Shown: positions 41,926-50,900, counted from the stretch's first letter. The stretch: DNA of 64,000 nt from Streptantibioticus ferralitis (GCF_029223525.1 NZ_JARHTQ010000016.1:62001-126000); one strand, 5' to 3'. The notes: a model not told the origin generated them from the sequence alone. Program-made: numbers and translations.

Positions 41926-42588
41926 CGGCGATGTGCGGCCTTCGAAGCGCGGCTCAAGGCATGCGACCGCTGCCATCGGCGGCATGGAGTACCTCGTCAC
42001 CAAAGGGGAGGGCGCGAATTCCGGCCTCCGGCGATCGTATTGCGTACTCCGCGGATGGGACGTGCCGCGACGCGCCCCGGGCGTGTCCCGGCGGCGCGGT
42101 ACGCCAGGGGCGTTTTCTCACGGGCCGACCCCGTAACAAGTCGATCAAACTGCGGATAACAAGCAACATCGATAAGCCCACTCGCCCCAACTTCCAGTCG
42201 CTTCGCGTATGTCTGGTGGATTGGCGTCGGCGGATTGGTACGACTACTCCCCTGGCGCGATGCGTCGGTCGCACGTGCTGCGCGCCTCCATTCGATTCTG
42301 TGTGGGTGGTCCGCGCTGCCGTCGGCTGTTCGGCTGCGGGACCCGCCGTGGACGAGGTGCCGGAACAGCCCGCGGGTTGCGGACGAGGAAAGGGCAAAAG
42401 CGGACCATGACGCGGTGGTGGCCGGAATGACTGCTCTGAGGGCGGAAGCGGCAGGCGTCACCGACGCGGAGTTCGCCGCAGCGGCCCGCCCGAGTTGCTT
42501 CAGCCGGACGGTTGGACGGCGGCGTAAACGGTCGATGACGAGGAATTCGGGCGACAAGCCGGATGCGACACCGCGCGAGAGGTGCTCA
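41926..42588. other. Gap of about 660 bases upstream of the GTPase gene
   Basis: I see no intact gene here. One plus-strand frame, near 42427-42495, spells MTALRAEAAGVTDAEFAAAARPS, which resembles a degenerate SHOCT-type tail (the pattern xLTDEEFAAAK). It could be a remnant but may be chance. The gap should hold the promoter of the GTPase gene and the former upstream part of the PKS locus. Confidence 0.35.
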
Positions 42589-43167
42589 GTGGACTTTGCA
42601 GGATCTGACGGCGTGTCTCGCCTCACCACCTCCGCGAAGATCGTGGTGGCGGGCGGTTTCGGCGTGGGCAAGACCACGTTCGTCGGTGCTGTGTCGGAGA
42701 TCGACCCGCTACGTACCGAAGCCGCGATGACCGCCGCCTCGTCGGGAATCGACGACCTGACGCACGCCCCGGACAAGGCCACCACGACGGTGGCGATGGA
42801 TTTCGGCCGCATAACACTCGATGACGACCTCGTCCTGTCTCTGTTCGGCACGCCGGGACAGGACCGCTTCTGGTTCATGTGGGACGACCTGGTGCGCGGC
42901 GCCATCGGTGCCGTCGTCCTCGTCGACACCCGACGGCTCGCCGACTGCTTTCCCGCCGTCGACTACTTCGAGAACTCCGGGCTGCCGTTCGTCATCGCCC
43001 TCAACGGGTTCAACGGCTGCCAGCCCTACGACCCCGACGAGGTGCGAGAAGCCCTCCAGATGGGATCCGAGACACCCATCATGAGCATCGACGCCCGCCG
43101 GCGCTCCGCGGTGAAAGGCATTCTCATCACGCTGATGGAACACACGTTGATGGCACGGATGCGGTAG
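42589..43167 (+). CDS. Orphan conservon-type (CvnD/MglA-like) small GTPase
   Basis: The 192-residue Ras-like GTPase starts at GTG 42589 after GAGAGG. It has the P-loop VVAGGFGVGKTTFVGAVSEI near residue 16, the acidic-Thr switch region, the switch II LFGTPGQDRFWFMWDDLVRGAIGAVVLVD and the guanine motif IALNGF, with Asn where NKxD is usual (the conservon form). Such proteins are the fourth gene of cvnABCD conservons, working with a membrane kinase-like protein, a roadblock protein and a DUF742 protein. None of the three partners is next to it, so it is an orphan or must act with a conservon elsewhere. Confidence 0.85.
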   Translation: MDFAGSDGVSRLTTSAKIVVAGGFGVGKTTFVGAVSEIDPLRTEAAMTAASSGIDDLTHAPDKATTTVAMDFGRITLDDDLVLSLFGTPGQDRFWFMWDDLVRGAIGAVVLVDTRRLADCFPAVDYFENSGLPFVIALNGFNGCQPYDPDEVREALQMGSETPIMSIDARRRSAVKGILITLMEHTLMARMR

Positions 43168-43256
43168 TGCGCATCGACAGCCTTCGAAAGCCAGTCAGCA
43201 GGGATTCGCGGTCGCCGTACGGGCCCCCAATTCCCCGACCAGCGCATCCGGGCTGG

Positions 43257-43826
43257 TCAGCCCATGCTTTTGGCGCCGTCCAGGGACTCGCGGATGATGT
43301 CGGCGTGGCCGGCGTGCTGGGCGGTCTCGGCGATGATGTGCACCAGCACCCGACGCGCCGACCACCGCGTCTTGGCCTCGAACCACGGAGCCTTCGGCAG
43401 CGGCTGGGTGGCGTCCAGGTCGGGGAGGCTGGCCACCAACTCGTCGGTCCGGCGGGCCACCTCGGCGTAGTCGGCCAGCACACCGGCCAGCGTCTCGCCG
43501 GGCAGCATCCGGAACTCATCGGCCCGCCGGGCCCAGTCGGCCTCGGTCATGGCGGTGAAGTCGCCCATCGCCGACGGGCCGCTCAGGATGAAGTCCACCC
43601 AGCTCCGCTCGGCCGCCGCGACGTGCTTGATCAGGCCGCCCAGACACAGCTCGCTGGCGGTGGTCCGCTGTCCGGCCTGCTCGTCGGTGAGGTCGCGGGT
43701 GGTGAAGCGCAGGAAGTGCCGGTGCTTGGCCAGCACCTCCAGCAGGTCGGCGCGTTCGCCAGTGGCCGCCGGAGCGTCGGCCAGGTCACGGGTGGTCGGT
43801 TCGTTGACGCTCGTGGTCTCGTTCAT
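43257..43826 (-). CDS. DinB-family (mycothiol-dependent type) protein
   Basis: The 189-residue four-helix protein has the DinB metal-site histidines: CLGGLIKHVAAAERSW, and VLVHIIAETAQHAGHADIIRESLDG near the end. Actinobacterial members are thiol transferases or isomerases that use mycothiol. ATG 43826 is chosen; an upstream in-frame ATG at 43883 is possible. The gene diverges from a WYL regulator, a common pairing, so regulation by that protein is likely. Confidence 0.85.
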   Translation of the reverse strand: MNETTSVNEPTTRDLADAPAATGERADLLEVLAKHRHFLRFTTRDLTDEQAGQRTTASELCLGGLIKHVAAAERSWVDFILSGPSAMGDFTAMTEADWARRADEFRMLPGETLAGVLADYAEVARRTDELVASLPDLDATQPLPKAPWFEAKTRWSARRVLVHIIAETAQHAGHADIIRESLDGAKSMG

Positions 43827-43925
43827 GGCTTCCGCCTTCCGTTCGTCCTGCTTCTCTCGGGCAAGGACCACACTAGGAGCCATAGCGGTCACTTTCTGAC
43901 CTGAATGCACGGAAGAATCAGGGAC

Positions 43926-44885
43926 ATGGCGAACACCAGCTCCCGGACGCTGCGGCTGCTGTCCCTGCTGCAGACCCACCGGTACTGGCCGGGCGACGAA
44001 CTGGCGGAGCGGCTGGGAGTCTCGGTCCGCACCCTGCGCCGGGACATCGACCGGCTGCGCGAGCTGGGCTATCCGGTCGAGGCGCAGCGCGGCGTCGACG
44101 GCGGCTACCAGCTCGCCGCGGGCGCCGCACTGCCGCCGCTGGTGATCGACGACGAGGAGGCGATCGCCCTGGCCGTCGGGCTGCAGGCCGCCGCGCAGGG
44201 CGCGGTGGAGGGCATCGCCGAGTCCTCGGTCCGGGTGCTGGCCAAGGTGGTGCAGGTGATGCCTGCCCGGCTGCGGCACCGGGTCGAGGCGCTGCGCGCG
44301 ATGACCGTGCCCGCCGAGTGGGGCGGTCCGGCCAGGGCGGGCGTCGACCCGGGTGTGCTCACCGAGATCGCGCTGGCCTGCCGGGACAGCGAACAGCTCC
44401 GCTTCTCCTACACCGCCGCCGACGGCCGGCACACCGACCGGCACGTGGAGCCGCATCGGTTGGTCTGTCTCGGTCGGCGCTGGTACCTGGTCGCTTACGA
44501 CCTCACCCGGCACGACTGGCGCACCTTCCGGGTCGACCGTCTCACCGCGCCCCACGGCACCGGCTCCCGGTTCCGGCCCCGTGTGCTGCCCGCCGCCGAC
44601 GCTGCCGAGTTCGTCCGCGCGAGCCTGGACGGCCTGCCCCGCCCGTACCGGGTAGAGGTCCTGGTCGAGGCTCCGGCCGCGGCCGTGCGCGAACGGATCG
44701 GCCGGTGGAGCACGGTCGAGGAGGTTGATGCCGAGCGCTGCCGGATGCTGATGACCACCGACTCCCTGGACTGGCCGGCCATGGCACTGGGCGTGCTCGG
44801 CGCTGACTTCCGCGTCCTCGACCCGCCCGAACTGCTGGACCGGATCCACGACTGGGGTGCCCGGTTCAACCGGGCCCAGGGCTGA
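43926..44885 (+). CDS. YafY-type HTH/WYL transcriptional regulator
   Basis: The 319-residue regulator has an N-terminal HTH_11 domain (LRLLSLLQTHRYWPGDELAERLGVSVRTLRRDIDRLRELGYPV), a WYL domain (residues about 135-210, with PHRLVCLGRRWYLVAYDLTRHDWRTFRVDRL) and a C-terminal WCX-like extension. ATG 43926 follows AGGGA. The divergent DinB gene begins 99 bases away and is the probable target. WYL domains sense small ligands or nucleic-acid fragments; the ligand is unknown. Confidence 0.88.
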   Translation: MANTSSRTLRLLSLLQTHRYWPGDELAERLGVSVRTLRRDIDRLRELGYPVEAQRGVDGGYQLAAGAALPPLVIDDEEAIALAVGLQAAAQGAVEGIAESSVRVLAKVVQVMPARLRHRVEALRAMTVPAEWGGPARAGVDPGVLTEIALACRDSEQLRFSYTAADGRHTDRHVEPHRLVCLGRRWYLVAYDLTRHDWRTFRVDRLTAPHGTGSRFRPRVLPAADAAEFVRASLDGLPRPYRVEVLVEAPAAAVRERIGRWSTVEEVDAERCRMLMTTDSLDWPAMALGVLGADFRVLDPPELLDRIHDWGARFNRAQG

Positions 44886-44948
44886 CGCGGCCGCCGCCGT
44901 GGAGTCGGCGAGAGGCGTGCCCGCAACCCGGAACGGCGCCGGGAGAAC

Positions 44949-45146
44949 TCACTCTGAGTACCTCTGAGCACGGAACCACGTCACAACAACCATGAGCGCG
45001 GTGAAGTACACCGCCGCGGCGATGTAGACCACTTCTCCGACGTACGGCTCGAAGCCGTCTGCCCGCAGCTCCACCGCGAGGAAGACAAGTGCGGTCCCGA
45101 GCGCCGCGAGCGCGGCGGACAGGGCGCCGAATGGGACCTTTGCCAT
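44949..45146 (-). CDS. Small two-helix membrane protein
   Basis: The 65-residue product has two hydrophobic segments, LSAALAALGTALVFLAVEL and VVYIAAAVYFTALMVVVTWF, with basic ends (AKVPF, RAQRYSE). A GGAGG-like site lies upstream of ATG 45146. I do not recognise the family. It is transcribed away from the two-component region and is separated from the next gene by about 490 bases. Confidence 0.6.
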   Translation of the reverse strand: MAKVPFGALSAALAALGTALVFLAVELRADGFEPYVGEVVYIAAAVYFTALMVVVTWFRAQRYSE

Positions 45147-45635
45147 GTGACGTCCTCCAAGTAGCGAAACGACCCGATCACCGCCGAGTCTATGTCAACT
45201 GCCCTTTCGCTGCCCGGAATTGAGCAACCCACGCATGCGAGTGGGGCCACCCGCCCGCCGGATCGGTGAGCGGCCCTTGGCGCTGCGACATGGTCTTCCG
45301 CGCGGCCCGGTCCAGCCAGAGCCGCTGAGCCTGGTAACGGGGTTGGCCCTCCGGGCGGGCGGGATGCCCGTTGACCGTCACGCGTTGAAGCCGCTCGCCC
45401 GGCCCGTCCGCCGACCTTGAAACGGGCTTCCACCGAACCAGGCCACGTGGAGGGGGACGGGCCCGCGGACCTGCACAGGACCAGACAAGCAACAAGGCCC
45501 AGGTCTTCGACCCAGGCCTTGCACCTCGTGAGGAAGGGCGGCCGTGACATCTCGCCGAGAGGGCGACGGACGGCCCGGCACACACATCCGACCGCGGCAC
45601 AGCCGTTGGGCGGCTGGCCGCGGTCGGACGGGCGA
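45147..45635. other. Gap of about 490 bases with one terminator-like hairpin
   Basis: There is no convincing intact gene. On the minus strand a frame ending at 45190 gives a protein-like tail containing RLWLDRAARKTMSQRQGPLTDP, possibly a gene remnant that I cannot name. The hairpin at 45494-45520 lies inside. Confidence 0.4.
45494..45520 (-). terminator. Terminator of the 45636-46172 gene
   Basis: AAGGCC pairs with GGCCTT and GGTC with GACC, across CA/CA internal loops, around loop TTC. It lies 116 bases after the stop at 45636 (minus strand). Its sequence and its left flank (GACAAGCA) match the hairpins at 22507 and 54422. Confidence 0.55.
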
Positions 45636-46172
45636 TCAGTGGTGGCCGACGGCCACCGGGGCCGCGGTGATGCGGTGGGTGTGGCGGACGCGGGAGGTCC
45701 GGCCCAGCAGCGCGGCGGTGCGGGACAGGAGCATGCCGACAGCGAGGAAGATCAGTGCGTCGGTCAGTGCGTCGGGGGTGATGTGGTTGGTGGCCAGCCA
45801 GTGGCCGAGCTGGGTCGGGAACACGTGCACCGAGGCGTAGGCGAAGTACAGGCGGGCGCCGACCACGGCCGCCCACAAGGCTGCGTAGGCGGCGCCGGCG
45901 CGGGAGAAGACGGTCTTTTCGGCGGTGTCGTATTCGGTGCGCATCAGGGCCGCGGCGCCCAGGCCGAGCAGGATCCCGGCGGCGGCTCCGGTGAGTTCCA
46001 GGGTGAGCCCGGCTCCGGCGGTGGCGATGTTCTTGGCGAAGAACGGGATGATGGCGGCGGCCATCAGGATCGGGCGGGCCAGGCGGAACCAGGCGACCTT
46101 GCGACGTCCCAGGTCCGCTTCGAGGACGGCGGTCAGTACGGCGAGGTTGACGATCCAGACGCTGGCGTTCAT
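45636..46172 (-). CDS. Polytopic membrane protein beside a two-component system
   Basis: The 178-residue product has about five hydrophobic segments: VWIVNLAVLTAVLEADL, PILMAAAIIPFFAKNI, LELTGAAAGILLGLGAAAL, AGAAYAALWAAVVGARLYFAY and DALIFLAVGMLLSRTAALLG. It begins at ATG 46172 after AAAGGGA. Nothing catalytic is visible. It diverges from the sensor kinase gene at 46436, and a second membrane gene follows the response regulator, so it may be a target or partner of the system. Confidence 0.72.
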   Translation of the reverse strand: MNASVWIVNLAVLTAVLEADLGRRKVAWFRLARPILMAAAIIPFFAKNIATAGAGLTLELTGAAAGILLGLGAAALMRTEYDTAEKTVFSRAGAAYAALWAAVVGARLYFAYASVHVFPTQLGHWLATNHITPDALTDALIFLAVGMLLSRTAALLGRTSRVRHTHRITAAPVAVGHH

Positions 46173-46435
46173 GGGACGGTCCCTTTCGGCGGGGTTCCTG
46201 CGGGCTGTTGTAGCGACGCTGATGACGGTAGGTTTTGCCTCCCATCCGGCTCGTCGGCCCGCGGGTTGATGCCGGGTTGACGTCGGGTGGAAGCCGCCGT
46301 CCGGGTACACGGGCCCGCAGGCGCCGCTCACAGCCCTGTGGAGGCCGGGGAGCGGGGTATCGGCGGCATGCCGTGATCACGTGTGGGTGCCATGATTCTC
46401 GTGGCGGGAGTCATCCGATCGGCGAGGAGCGAAGA

Positions 46436-47635
46436 ATGCCGACAGGCTCCGTGGCGGCCCTGCGTGAGCGGCCCGCCTACGTCTGGGGGATCCGGGCGAT
46501 GCGCATCGCCGGTCTGGCCGCGCTGGTCGGCACCACGACGCGTGCCCACCCCGCTCCCGGCGGGCAGGGCAGAGGGCTCGCCCTCACCTGTGTGCTGGTT
46601 GTGGCCGCGCTCGCGTGGCTGGTCTGGATACTTGTCGAGGGCAGACGCCGCTGGACGGCGGCCGCGCTGATGGTGATGGCCGTGGCGGGCGGTGTGCTCG
46701 GAGGGCTGAGCCCGCACAGCTTCGTGATCGCGTTCCCGGCGGTGGCGGCGCTGGCCGCGGGCGGCAGTCTGGCCCCCGAAGTCTCCATCGCGATCACCGT
46801 CGCCGCGGCTCTGGCCCTGACCGCGACCACCTTGGCGGTCGGTGGTGACACCGCCGTCATGCTCGGCTACCTGGTCGCGATCGGCGCCGGACTGGGCGCC
46901 GGGTTCATCCGCCTCGGCTACGTCGAGCGTGCCGAGGTCGCGGAACTGCTCCTGGAACAGACACGCCGGGCCCAACAGGCAGAGGCCCAAGCCGCCGCCC
47001 TGCGCGAGCGCACCCGTATCGCCCGCGAGATCCACGACATCCTGGCCCACTCCCTCGGCGCCCTGTCCATGCAGCTGGAGGCCGCCCACGCCCTGCTCGA
47101 CGGCAGCCCCGCACATGAAACCGACCCCGCGGTGGCCAAGGCGCTGCGGTGCGTGGAGCGCTCCGGGCACCTGACCCGCGAGGGCCTGACCGAAACCCGT
47201 CGCGCCGTCCTCGCCCTGCGCGAGGACACCGCCCTGCTGCCCGAGATGCTGGCCTCGTTGGTCGCCTCCCGTGGAGGTGATGAGCACGAGGGCGAGTGTT
47301 CGCCCGCCATCGCCGTGCGTACCCGCGGTACTCCTCGACGCCTGGCGCCGGAGGCCACTGTCGCCTTGTACCGCACCGCCCAGGAGGCGGTCACCAACGC
47401 CGCCAAGCACGCCCCGGGCCAACCGGTCACCCTCGACCTGGCGTACACCCCCGAGCAGGTCACCCTGACGGTCACCAATCCCCTTGCCGCCGCCGGCACC
47501 GAGCGGCCCCTGGGCGCCAGCGGTGCCGGATACGGTCTTACGGGGCTGCGCGAGCGTGCCGAGCTGGCCGGGGGCACCCTGACCGCCAGGGTGGTGGACA
47601 ACACCTGGTCCGTGTGCGTCACAATCCCCGTGTGA
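46436..47635 (+). CDS. NarL-type sensor histidine kinase
   Basis: The 399-residue kinase has about five or six membrane helices in the first 165 residues with only short external loops, so it probably senses within the membrane. A coiled linker (AELLLEQTRRAQQAEAQAAALRERTRIAREIHDILAHSLGAL) follows, carrying the phospho-acceptor His in REIHDILAHSL. The HATPase domain has YRTAQEAVTNAAKHAPG (N-box) and GYGLTGLRERAEL (G2-box). ATG 46436 follows GAGGAG; the frame is open upstream to 46235. Its stop overlaps the response-regulator start by 4 bases. Confidence 0.88.
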   Translation: MPTGSVAALRERPAYVWGIRAMRIAGLAALVGTTTRAHPAPGGQGRGLALTCVLVVAALAWLVWILVEGRRRWTAAALMVMAVAGGVLGGLSPHSFVIAFPAVAALAAGGSLAPEVSIAITVAAALALTATTLAVGGDTAVMLGYLVAIGAGLGAGFIRLGYVERAEVAELLLEQTRRAQQAEAQAAALRERTRIAREIHDILAHSLGALSMQLEAAHALLDGSPAHETDPAVAKALRCVERSGHLTREGLTETRRAVLALREDTALLPEMLASLVASRGGDEHEGECSPAIAVRTRGTPRRLAPEATVALYRTAQEAVTNAAKHAPGQPVTLDLAYTPEQVTLTVTNPLAAAGTERPLGASGAGYGLTGLRERAELAGGTLTARVVDNTWSVCVTIPV

Positions 47636-48315
47636 GCGCCTCTTCCGCCCCGATCCGTGTACTCGTCGCAGACGACCAGGCAGCCGTTCGTGAGGGCCTG
47701 GCCCTGCTCCTGGACACCATCGCCGACGTCACCGTCGTCGGCCAGGCCGAGGACGGGCTGGCCGCCGTCGACCTGGCGACCGAACTGCACCCCGACGTGG
47801 TCCTGATGGATCTCAACATGCCGCGCTGCGACGGGATCGACGCCACCAGGCGTATCCGTGCCCAGCGCCCCGACACCCGCGTCGTGATGCTGACCACCTA
47901 CGAGGACGACACCTCCATCGTCAGCGCGCTGCAGGCCGGAGCGCTCGGTTACCTGACCAAGTCCGCCACCCGCGCCGACATCGAACGCGCGGTCAAGGCC
48001 GCCGCCGCGGGCCAGGCGATCCTCGACCCCGCGGTCCAGCAGCGTCTGCTCGCCGCCGCCACCGGCGTCCCCGACGCCGCGCAGTCCGCCGAACCAGCCT
48101 CAGCCGATGTCCTCACCGCCCGGGAGGCCGACGTGCTGCGCCTGATAGCCGAAGGCCACGGCAATCGTGAGATCGCCCGGCTGTTGTTCGTCAGCGAGGC
48201 CACCGTCAAGACCCACATCAACCGGATCTTCACCAAGACCGGCAGCCGTGACCGCGCCCAGGCCGTGCACTACGCCTACACCCACGGATACGCCGAACCG
48301 CGGTCCGCCCCGTGA
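47632..48315 (+). CDS. NarL/LuxR-type response regulator
   Basis: The 227-residue protein has a receiver domain (VLVADDQAAVREGLALLLD; phospho-Asp in VVLMDLNMPRCDG; conserved Thr in MLTTYEDD; Lys in YLTKSA) and a LuxR HTH (LTAREADVLRLIAEGHGNREIARLLFVSEATVKTHINRIF). The GTG start overlaps the kinase stop, so the two are translationally coupled partners. It overlaps the following membrane-protein gene by 4 bases. Targets are not visible, but the flanking membrane genes are candidates. Confidence 0.9.
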   Translation: MSASSAPIRVLVADDQAAVREGLALLLDTIADVTVVGQAEDGLAAVDLATELHPDVVLMDLNMPRCDGIDATRRIRAQRPDTRVVMLTTYEDDTSIVSALQAGALGYLTKSATRADIERAVKAAAAGQAILDPAVQQRLLAAATGVPDAAQSAEPASADVLTAREADVLRLIAEGHGNREIARLLFVSEATVKTHINRIFTKTGSRDRAQAVHYAYTHGYAEPRSAP

Positions 48316-48725
48316 ACCACCGCACGGACACCCCCACTCCGGCACTGCCCCGTTGGGTCGCCCCGCTGTACATCGTGCTCGGTCTGGTCCTGCTGCCGTG
48401 GATCGTCTACCTCTCCCAGACGCTTCCGCAGCGGCAGCTCTCCCCGCACTACCGCACCGCCTGGGTCGGCTTCGACGTCCTACTGCTCGGACAGCTCGCC
48501 CGCACCGGCGTGTGCGCGCTTCGCCACCGCTGGCGCCACCTCGTCCCGCGCCACGCAGCCGCCAGCGCCACGCTGCTGACCGTCGACGCCTGGTTCGACA
48601 CCACCACCAGCACTCCGCACGACCTGCCCCTGGCCCTGGTCCAGGCCCTGCTGGTCGAACTTCCCCTCGCCGGTCTGTGCTGGTGGCTCGCCACCAGGCG
48701 GGATCCGCCCCACGTGTCGCCCTGA
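48312..48725 (+). CDS. Small polytopic membrane protein in the two-component operon
   Basis: The 137-residue product has about four hydrophobic segments, including WVAPLYIVLGLVLLPWIVYLS, GFDVLLLGQLARTGVCAL, SATLLTVDAWFDTTT and LALVQALLVELPLAGLCWWLA. It starts with GTG in a 4-base overlap with the response-regulator stop. The pattern PRWVAPLYIVLGLVLLPWIVYL is typical of streptomycete hypothetical membrane proteins. Tight coupling suggests it is part of the sensory unit. Confidence 0.78.
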   Translation: MNHRTDTPTPALPRWVAPLYIVLGLVLLPWIVYLSQTLPQRQLSPHYRTAWVGFDVLLLGQLARTGVCALRHRWRHLVPRHAAASATLLTVDAWFDTTTSTPHDLPLALVQALLVELPLAGLCWWLATRRDPPHVSP

Positions 48726-48799
48726 CAAGCGTGCTCGCACCGGTAGGCAGCGGCACGCCCGGCGTTGGAGCGCTCCGGGGTGCCGCCACGGGCCGGGCC

Positions 48800-50311
48800 T
48801 CAGATGTGGACGGGCTGCCGCGCGGCGCTGCCCTGCCCGGTGACCGGCCCCGGACGGTACAGCGATACCGCCATGACGGCCCCGACGACGAAGAGGCAGG
48901 CCGTGCACCAGAACGCGGCCGCGTAGCCGTGGACGGCCGCGGCCGCCAGCGTGGCGGGCGTGGCCTGCCTGCCCGCCGCGAACGCCGAGGTGGCCGCCGC
49001 CGCAAGGGTGTTGAGGACGGCGGTGCCGATGGACCCGCCGATCTGCTGCGTGGTGTTCGCGGTGGCCGCCGCCGCCCCGGCGAACCGCTCTTCCACTCCG
49101 AACGTCGCCAGGCTCACGGACGTCGGCAGGACCAAGCCCATGCCGATTCCCATCAGCAGCAGGGACGGCAGGACGTGGGAGAGGTAGCCGCTGTCCACGC
49201 CGAGGCGGGTCAGTAGCGCCATTCCGGCGGCGGCCAGCATCATCCCCGCCGGGACCAGGGGCTTCGGACCGAAGCGGGGCAGCAGGACGGTGGTGGTGAT
49301 CTGCGAGGTGACCACCAGGACGGCGATCAGGGGGATGAACGCCAGGCCGTTGTCGACCGGCGAGTAGTGCCGGATCTGCTGCAGGTAGTAGGTGAGGAAC
49401 AGGAAGATCGCGAACATGCCCGCACCGGCGATCAGGATGGAGAGGAAGGAGGCGGCGCGCGTACGGTCGGTGAGGACGCGCAAGGGCAGCAACGGGCTGA
49501 CCGCGCGGGTCTGCCACCAGGTGAAGCACGCCAGCAGCACGGCGCCCGTGACGAGAAGGCCCCAGGTCATGGGAGATGCCCAGCCGTGCGGCTCGGCGTT
49601 CGCGCAGCCGTCCACAAGGGCGAAGAGGCCACCGACGACCAGGGCCGTGCCAGGAAGGTCCAGCGCGGGGCGGGCGTTGTCCTGCGGACGCGGCAGCAGG
49701 AGGACAGCGCCGAGCACCGCGACCCCGGCGATGATGAGGTTGACGTAGAGCGTCCATCGCCAGCTCAGTTGCTCGGTGAGTACGCCGCCGAGCAGCAGTC
49801 CCACGGCGCTTCCCGCACCTCCGACGGCGCCGAAGACGCCGAAGGCCCTGGCGCGTTGCCTGCTCTCGGTGAAGGTGGTGGTCAGCAAGGAGAGCGCCGA
49901 GGGAGCGAGCAGCGCCGCGAACATCCCCTGCAGCGCGCGGGCGATGACCAGCATGGTGAAGCTCGTGGCCGCCCCACCCACGGCTGAGGCGGCCGCGAAG
50001 CCGACCAGACCGATCAGGAAGGCGCTCTTGCGGCCGAAACGGTCGCCCAGGCGGCCACCGAGAAGCAACAGGCCGCCGAAGGCAAGCGCGTAGGTCGTCA
50101 CGATCCACTGGCGGTCGCCGCTGGAGAACCCGAGATCCTTCTGCGCCGACGGCATGGCGATGTTCATGATGGTGGCGTCGAGCACGACCATCAGCTGCGC
50201 CAGGCTGATGACGCCCAGCGTCCACCACTGGCGCCCCGGGGCAGCCGATGTCCGGGCGCCGGCCATCCGTACGTCCGGGCCCGGCGCCGGGCCGGTGACT
50301 GCGTCTTCCAT
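48800..50311 (-). CDS. MFS drug exporter, DHA2 (14-helix) family
   Basis: The 503-residue transporter has 14 predicted helices, with family motifs LDATIMNIAMPS in helix 1 (motif D1) and GRLGDRFGRKSAFLIGL (motif A). FAALLAPSALSLLTTTF corresponds to motif C-like sequence. It exports small, often cationic or hydrophobic, molecules by proton antiport. ATG 50311 is chosen; the frame continues upstream without a good ribosome site. It diverges from the peptide-P450 cassette and could export its product. Confidence 0.88.
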   Translation of the reverse strand: MEDAVTGPAPGPDVRMAGARTSAAPGRQWWTLGVISLAQLMVVLDATIMNIAMPSAQKDLGFSSGDRQWIVTTYALAFGGLLLLGGRLGDRFGRKSAFLIGLVGFAAASAVGGAATSFTMLVIARALQGMFAALLAPSALSLLTTTFTESRQRARAFGVFGAVGGAGSAVGLLLGGVLTEQLSWRWTLYVNLIIAGVAVLGAVLLLPRPQDNARPALDLPGTALVVGGLFALVDGCANAEPHGWASPMTWGLLVTGAVLLACFTWWQTRAVSPLLPLRVLTDRTRAASFLSILIAGAGMFAIFLFLTYYLQQIRHYSPVDNGLAFIPLIAVLVVTSQITTTVLLPRFGPKPLVPAGMMLAAAGMALLTRLGVDSGYLSHVLPSLLLMGIGMGLVLPTSVSLATFGVEERFAGAAAATANTTQQIGGSIGTAVLNTLAAAATSAFAAGRQATPATLAAAAVHGYAAAFWCTACLFVVGAVMAVSLYRPGPVTGQGSAARQPVHI

Positions 50312-50778
50312 GATTCCAACTCCGATGCGAATGGCGGCCGATGGCTGTGGCCGTGGACTGTCTGGCGTTCGGGCCGATGGCCGTAACGCTAGGCAGCGGC
50401 CCCCTCGCCACTCGTCGAACCGGGGGTGGGGACCGGGTGCGGACGGGGTTGACCGCCCTCGCGGTGTCCCGGCGTCTCCTCGCTTCAGTGAGCCGGCCAC
50501 GCGGCGGCGCACCACTGCGGAAACGCGGTACCAGGGCCGCCCGGCAGCGGCCCGATGCCGCCCGCCGCCGTCACGGCACAGCGCTCGGGGAACGGGCCGC
50601 GCCGCGCGGCTCCACCCGGGCTCAACCCGGTCTCCACCTGGGGACTGACGGCCGGGATATTCGGCTGCCCCTACGTTCGGAGGCACCGGGGATCGCGGAG
50701 CCGAGAGGCGGCCGATCCGGGCGCGAATTCCCTCACACAGACGGAAATTCGCTCACGCACACCGAAAAGGGGACAGCC
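50312..50778. other. Divergent control region, MFS exporter / peptide-P450 cassette
   Basis: This gap of 467 bases has no convincing gene on either strand. Just before the peptide gene, two imperfect direct repeats occur: AATTCCCTCACACAGACGGA (50735-50754) and AATTCGCTCACGCACACCGA. They may be protein-binding or promoter elements. Confidence 0.45.
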
Positions 50779-50841
50779 ATGCTCGTCGGAATCATCGTCC
50801 GCATCGTCAAGGCCCTCAAGAAGCAGAAGGCCGGCCGTTAG
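50779..50841 (+). CDS. 20-residue cationic amphipathic peptide gene
   Basis: ATG 50779 follows AAAAGGGGACAGCC, a strong ribosome site at normal spacing, and the frame ends at TAG 50839-50841. The peptide starts MLVGIIVRIV and ends KALKKQKAGR, with six basic residues, no acidic ones, and no aromatic residue, Cys or His. It looks like a short amphipathic helix. Third codon positions are about 90 percent G or C, as in real genes here. A P450 gene starts 59 bases downstream on the same strand, followed by its complete electron chain. It could be a bioactive or signalling peptide, a substrate of the P450, or a leader peptide. It has no established family that I know. Confidence 0.6.
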   Translation: MLVGIIVRIVKALKKQKAGR

Positions 50842-50860
50842 GAATCCGCACCGCCCCCAT

Positions 50861-50891
50861 CGAAGAACACGCCGAAGAACACGCCGAAGAA
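50861..50891. repeat. 12-bp tandem repeat in the peptide-P450 gap
   Basis: CGAAGAACACGC occurs at 50861-50872 and 50873-50884, followed by the partial copy CGAAGAA that runs into the AAGGAG ribosome site of the P450 gene. In the frame of the P450 it would read as an Glu-Glu-His-Ala repeat upstream of the start. Confidence 0.7.
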
Positions 50892-50900
50892 GGAGTCGAG

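Noticed and set aside
42235-42588. N-terminal extension of the GTPase frame by 118 codons
   Set aside because: It is Arg-rich and shows no GTPase-related domain. GTG 42589 has a ribosome site and gives the normal conservon GTPase length.
50861-50891. A CRISPR-like array
   Set aside because: The units are only 12 bp, are directly adjacent without spacers, and number two and a half. No other array or cas gene is seen in the window.
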